Shown: piece after piece, positions 13,961 through 15,850 of the stretch
How positions within the stretch are numbered: position 1 is the first letter of the stretch
Layout: every line of letters begins with the position of its first letter
Assembly (NCBI GenBank): GCA_049514335.1
Contig: JBEKVE010000066.1
Span: 1-15,850 of the forward strand
DNA from: JBEKVE01 sp049514335
Lineage (GTDB): Bacteria > Actinomycetota > Acidimicrobiia > Acidimicrobiales > UBA8190
Direction: 5' to 3'
Length of the DNA: 15,850 nt
Made by a program: the position numbers and the translations under genes
The notes under the pieces: model-generated
The model's database searches: none
What the model was told of the DNA's origin: nothing
What the model saw: only the letters and a program-made list of their open reading frames with translations

Positions 13961-15850
13961 ATGACGCATCTCCTTGCCGCCGAGGGGGGGTACCAGGGAT
14001 TTGTCCTCACCGGCGCCGAAAAGGTGTGGCTGGTGGTCTCCCTGGTCGCCGCCGTCTTCGGCCTCGTCGTGGGCGTGGCCCTCATGCGGGGGGTCCTGCG
14101 CGCCGATCAGGGCACGGCCAAGATGCGCGAGATCGCCGGCGCCATCCAGGAGGGCGCCGTCGCCTTCCTGCGCCGCCAGTTCCGCGCCATCGCCATCGTG
14201 CTCGTCCCCCTGGCGGTACTGATCTTCTTCACCGCCACCAAGGTGGAGCGCCCCAACGGCACCATCGCCCTGTCCTTCGCCGCCGCCGGCGGGTTCCGGG
14301 TGCTGTGCTTCCTGTTCGGGGCGGTGCTGTCGGGGACGACGGGGTTCATCGGCATGAGCCTGGCCGTGCGGGGCAACGTGCGCACCGCGGCGGCGGCCCG
14401 TGACGGCAAGCTCCCCGCCGCGCTGCGGGTGGCCTTCCGCACCGGGGCCATCACCGGGATGCTGTGTGTGGGGCTCGGCCTCCTCGGGGCCACCGTCATC
14501 GTGTTCAGCTTCCAGAACTCCGCCACCGCCGTGCTGGTGGGCTTCGGCTTCGGGGCCTCGCTCATCGCCCTGTTCATGCGAGTGGGCGGCGGCATCTTCA
14601 CCAAGGCGGCCGACGTGGGCGCCGACCTCGTGGGCAAGGTCGAGGCCGGCATCCCCGAGGACGACCCCCGCAACGCCGCCACCATCGCCGACAACGTGGG
14701 TGACAACGTGGGCGACTGCGCCGGCATGGCCGCCGACCTGTTCGAGTCCTACGTCATCACCATCGTGGCCGCCATCATCCTCGGCTACGCCGCCTTTTCG
14801 TCCCTGCATGGCTCCTTCGCCGCCCACTCGGCCCGGGCTGTGGTCTTCCCCCTGATCGTCCCGGCCATCGGCATCGTGGCCTCGGCCGTGGGCGTGTTCG
14901 TCGTGCGCGCCCGTCCCAAGGACAAGAGCGCCATGGCCCCCATCAACCGCGGCTTCTGGACGGCGGCGGCCCTCACCGTGCTCGGTGCGGGCCTCGTGGC
15001 CGGCCTCTACCTCCACTACATGAAGGCGTTCTACGCCGTGCTCACCGGCGTGGTCCTCGTGCTGGTGGCCAGCCAGATCACCGAGCACTTCACCTCCACC
15101 GAGCGCGGCCCCGTGCGCGAGATCGCCGAGTCGGCTCGCACCGGCCCGGCCACCACCGTCCTGTCGGGCATGGCCCTCGGGCTGGAGTCGACGGTGTGGG
15201 CCATCATCGCCATCGCCCTCGCCATCGGGGTGTCGGTGTGGCAGGCCAACGGCAACGTCGAGCTCACCCTGTACCTGGTGTCGCTCACCGGGATCGGCAT
15301 GCTGTCCACGGCGGGGATGGTGGTGTCCGAGGACAGCTTCGGACCCGTGTCGGACAACGCCGCCGGCGTGGCCGAGATGTCGGGTGAGTTCACCGGAGAG
15401 GCCGAGCGCGTCATGGTCAGCCTCGACGCCGTGGGCAACACCACCAAGGCCATCACCAAGGGTGTCGCCATCGGCTCGGCCGTCATCGCCTCGGTGTCGC
15501 TGTTCGGCTCGTTCGTGGAGACCATCGCCACCCAGCTCGGCAAGCACCCGCCCGCGTCCAAGCTGTTCACGGAGAGCTACACCCAGATCAACGTGTCCAA
15601 CCCGACCATCTTCATCGGCCTGCTCATCGGCGGCTCGGTGGCGTTCCTCTTCTCGTCGCTCGCCATCCGCGCCGTGGGCCGCTCGGCGGGCACCGTCGTG
15701 CACGAGGTGCGCCGCCAGTTCCGCGAGCACCCCGGCATCATGGACTACACCGAGAAGCCCGAGTACGGCCGGGTGATCTCCATCTGCACCGCCGCCGCCC
15801 AGCGCGAGCTCGTCACGCCCGCACTGCTGGCCGTGCTCACGCCGGTCATC
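13961..15850 (+). CDS. hppA: Membrane-bound proton-pumping inorganic pyrophosphatase, K+-independent type (partial, 3' end outside window)
   Basis: Couples pyrophosphate hydrolysis to H+ export across the cytoplasmic membrane. 630 codons are visible without a stop; family members are usually 680-800 aa. The pyrophosphate/Mg2+ site is intact: FTKAADVGADLVGKVEAG (Asp218 onward), and ATIADNVGDNVGDCAG with Asp244, Asp248 and Asp252. The second half-site FGPVSDNAAGVAEMSGEF is also present. In GNTTKAITKGVAIGSA the residues Lys496 and Thr499 are the pair that marks K+-independent H+-pumps; K+-dependent enzymes have Ala and Gly/Ala there. One small oddity is Ala239 where most members have Pro (RNPATIAD). 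Many hydrophobic helices agree with the usual 16-span topology. Transcription is probably its own, given the long leader with tandem hairpins. Confidence 0.96.
   Translation, partial: MTHLLAAEGGYQGFVLTGAEKVWLVVSLVAAVFGLVVGVALMRGVLRADQGTAKMREIAGAIQEGAVAFLRRQFRAIAIVLVPLAVLIFFTATKVERPNGTIALSFAAAGGFRVLCFLFGAVLSGTTGFIGMSLAVRGNVRTAAAARDGKLPAALRVAFRTGAITGMLCVGLGLLGATVIVFSFQNSATAVLVGFGFGASLIALFMRVGGGIFTKAADVGADLVGKVEAGIPEDDPRNAATIADNVGDNVGDCAGMAADLFESYVITIVAAIILGYAAFSSLHGSFAAHSARAVVFPLIVPAIGIVASAVGVFVVRARPKDKSAMAPINRGFWTAAALTVLGAGLVAGLYLHYMKAFYAVLTGVVLVLVASQITEHFTSTERGPVREIAESARTGPATTVLSGMALGLESTVWAIIAIALAIGVSVWQANGNVELTLYLVSLTGIGMLSTAGMVVSEDSFGPVSDNAAGVAEMSGEFTGEAERVMVSLDAVGNTTKAITKGVAIGSAVIASVSLFGSFVETIATQLGKHPPASKLFTESYTQINVSNPTIFIGLLIGGSVAFLFSSLAIRAVGRSAGTVVHEVRRQFREHPGIMDYTEKPEYGRVISICTAAAQRELVTPALLAVLTPVI

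Noticed and set aside
12272..15730. 1152-codon open frame on the minus strand, antisense to the permease and hppA
   Set aside because: His/Gly/Asp/Glu-rich nonsense-like protein that spans two clearly coding plus-strand genes and their intergenic region.
1..15850. Mobile elements, CRISPR arrays, tRNA or rRNA genes
   Set aside because: No transposase, integrase, regular spaced repeats, cloverleaf or rRNA-like sequence was seen; gene order and composition look uniform throughout.

Overview
The window is a compact, very GC-rich stretch of bacterial chromosome carrying mostly housekeeping genes. I place it in the Actinomycetota, probably Acidimicrobiia or a near relative (inference). The reasons are the ceoB/ceoC pair of TrkA-type genes that closely resembles the mycobacterial pair, a NarL/DevS-type kinase with the HDHVIQ signature, many GTG/TTG starts, several genes whose -10 box lies only 6-8 nt before the start codon (leaderless mRNAs), and terminator-like hairpins without T-tracts. 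I see no insertion sequence, phage gene, CRISPR array, tRNA or rRNA.

Layout from left to right: the 3' end of a KdpD/universal-stress-like gene (+); a PAS-PAS-GAF histidine kinase (-); glnE, the bifunctional glutamine synthetase adenylyltransferase (-); divergent from it nadE, glutamine-dependent NAD+ synthetase (+), overlapping an unrecognised and possibly ferritin-like gene (+); a 312-aa sigma-70 factor (+); a 24-codon single-span membrane peptide gene (+); a convergent gap with three consecutive hairpins; a HAD-IB phosphatase with a C-terminal membrane anchor (-); ceoC and ceoB, two RCK/TrkA proteins overlapping by 4 nt (-); divergent from them an 822-aa APC-superfamily permease (+); a leader with two tandem palindromic 23-nt repeats; and hppA, a membrane proton-pumping pyrophosphatase (+) cut by the right edge.

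The most interesting part is 9838-13735. The permease strongly resembles the potassium importer KimA (YdaO) of Bacillus and keeps its ion-site residues at matching places. It faces two RCK proteins, which normally gate potassium transporters, and no TrkH/TrkG pore is visible. The permease also carries an in-frame C-terminal OB-fold domain that resembles the small stand-alone protein (Rv2694c type) encoded a few genes away from the equivalent cluster in mycobacteria. Such a fusion suggests that the permease, the RCK pair and the OB-fold protein form one potassium-uptake system. The neighbouring pyrophosphatase has the Lys/Thr signature of the K+-independent class, so it could supply proton motive force for an H+-coupled importer without itself needing K+ (inference).

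Nitrogen and glutamine use form a second theme: glnE and nadE start about 48 bp apart and diverge. GlnE controls glutamine synthetase, and NadE consumes glutamine as its amide donor.
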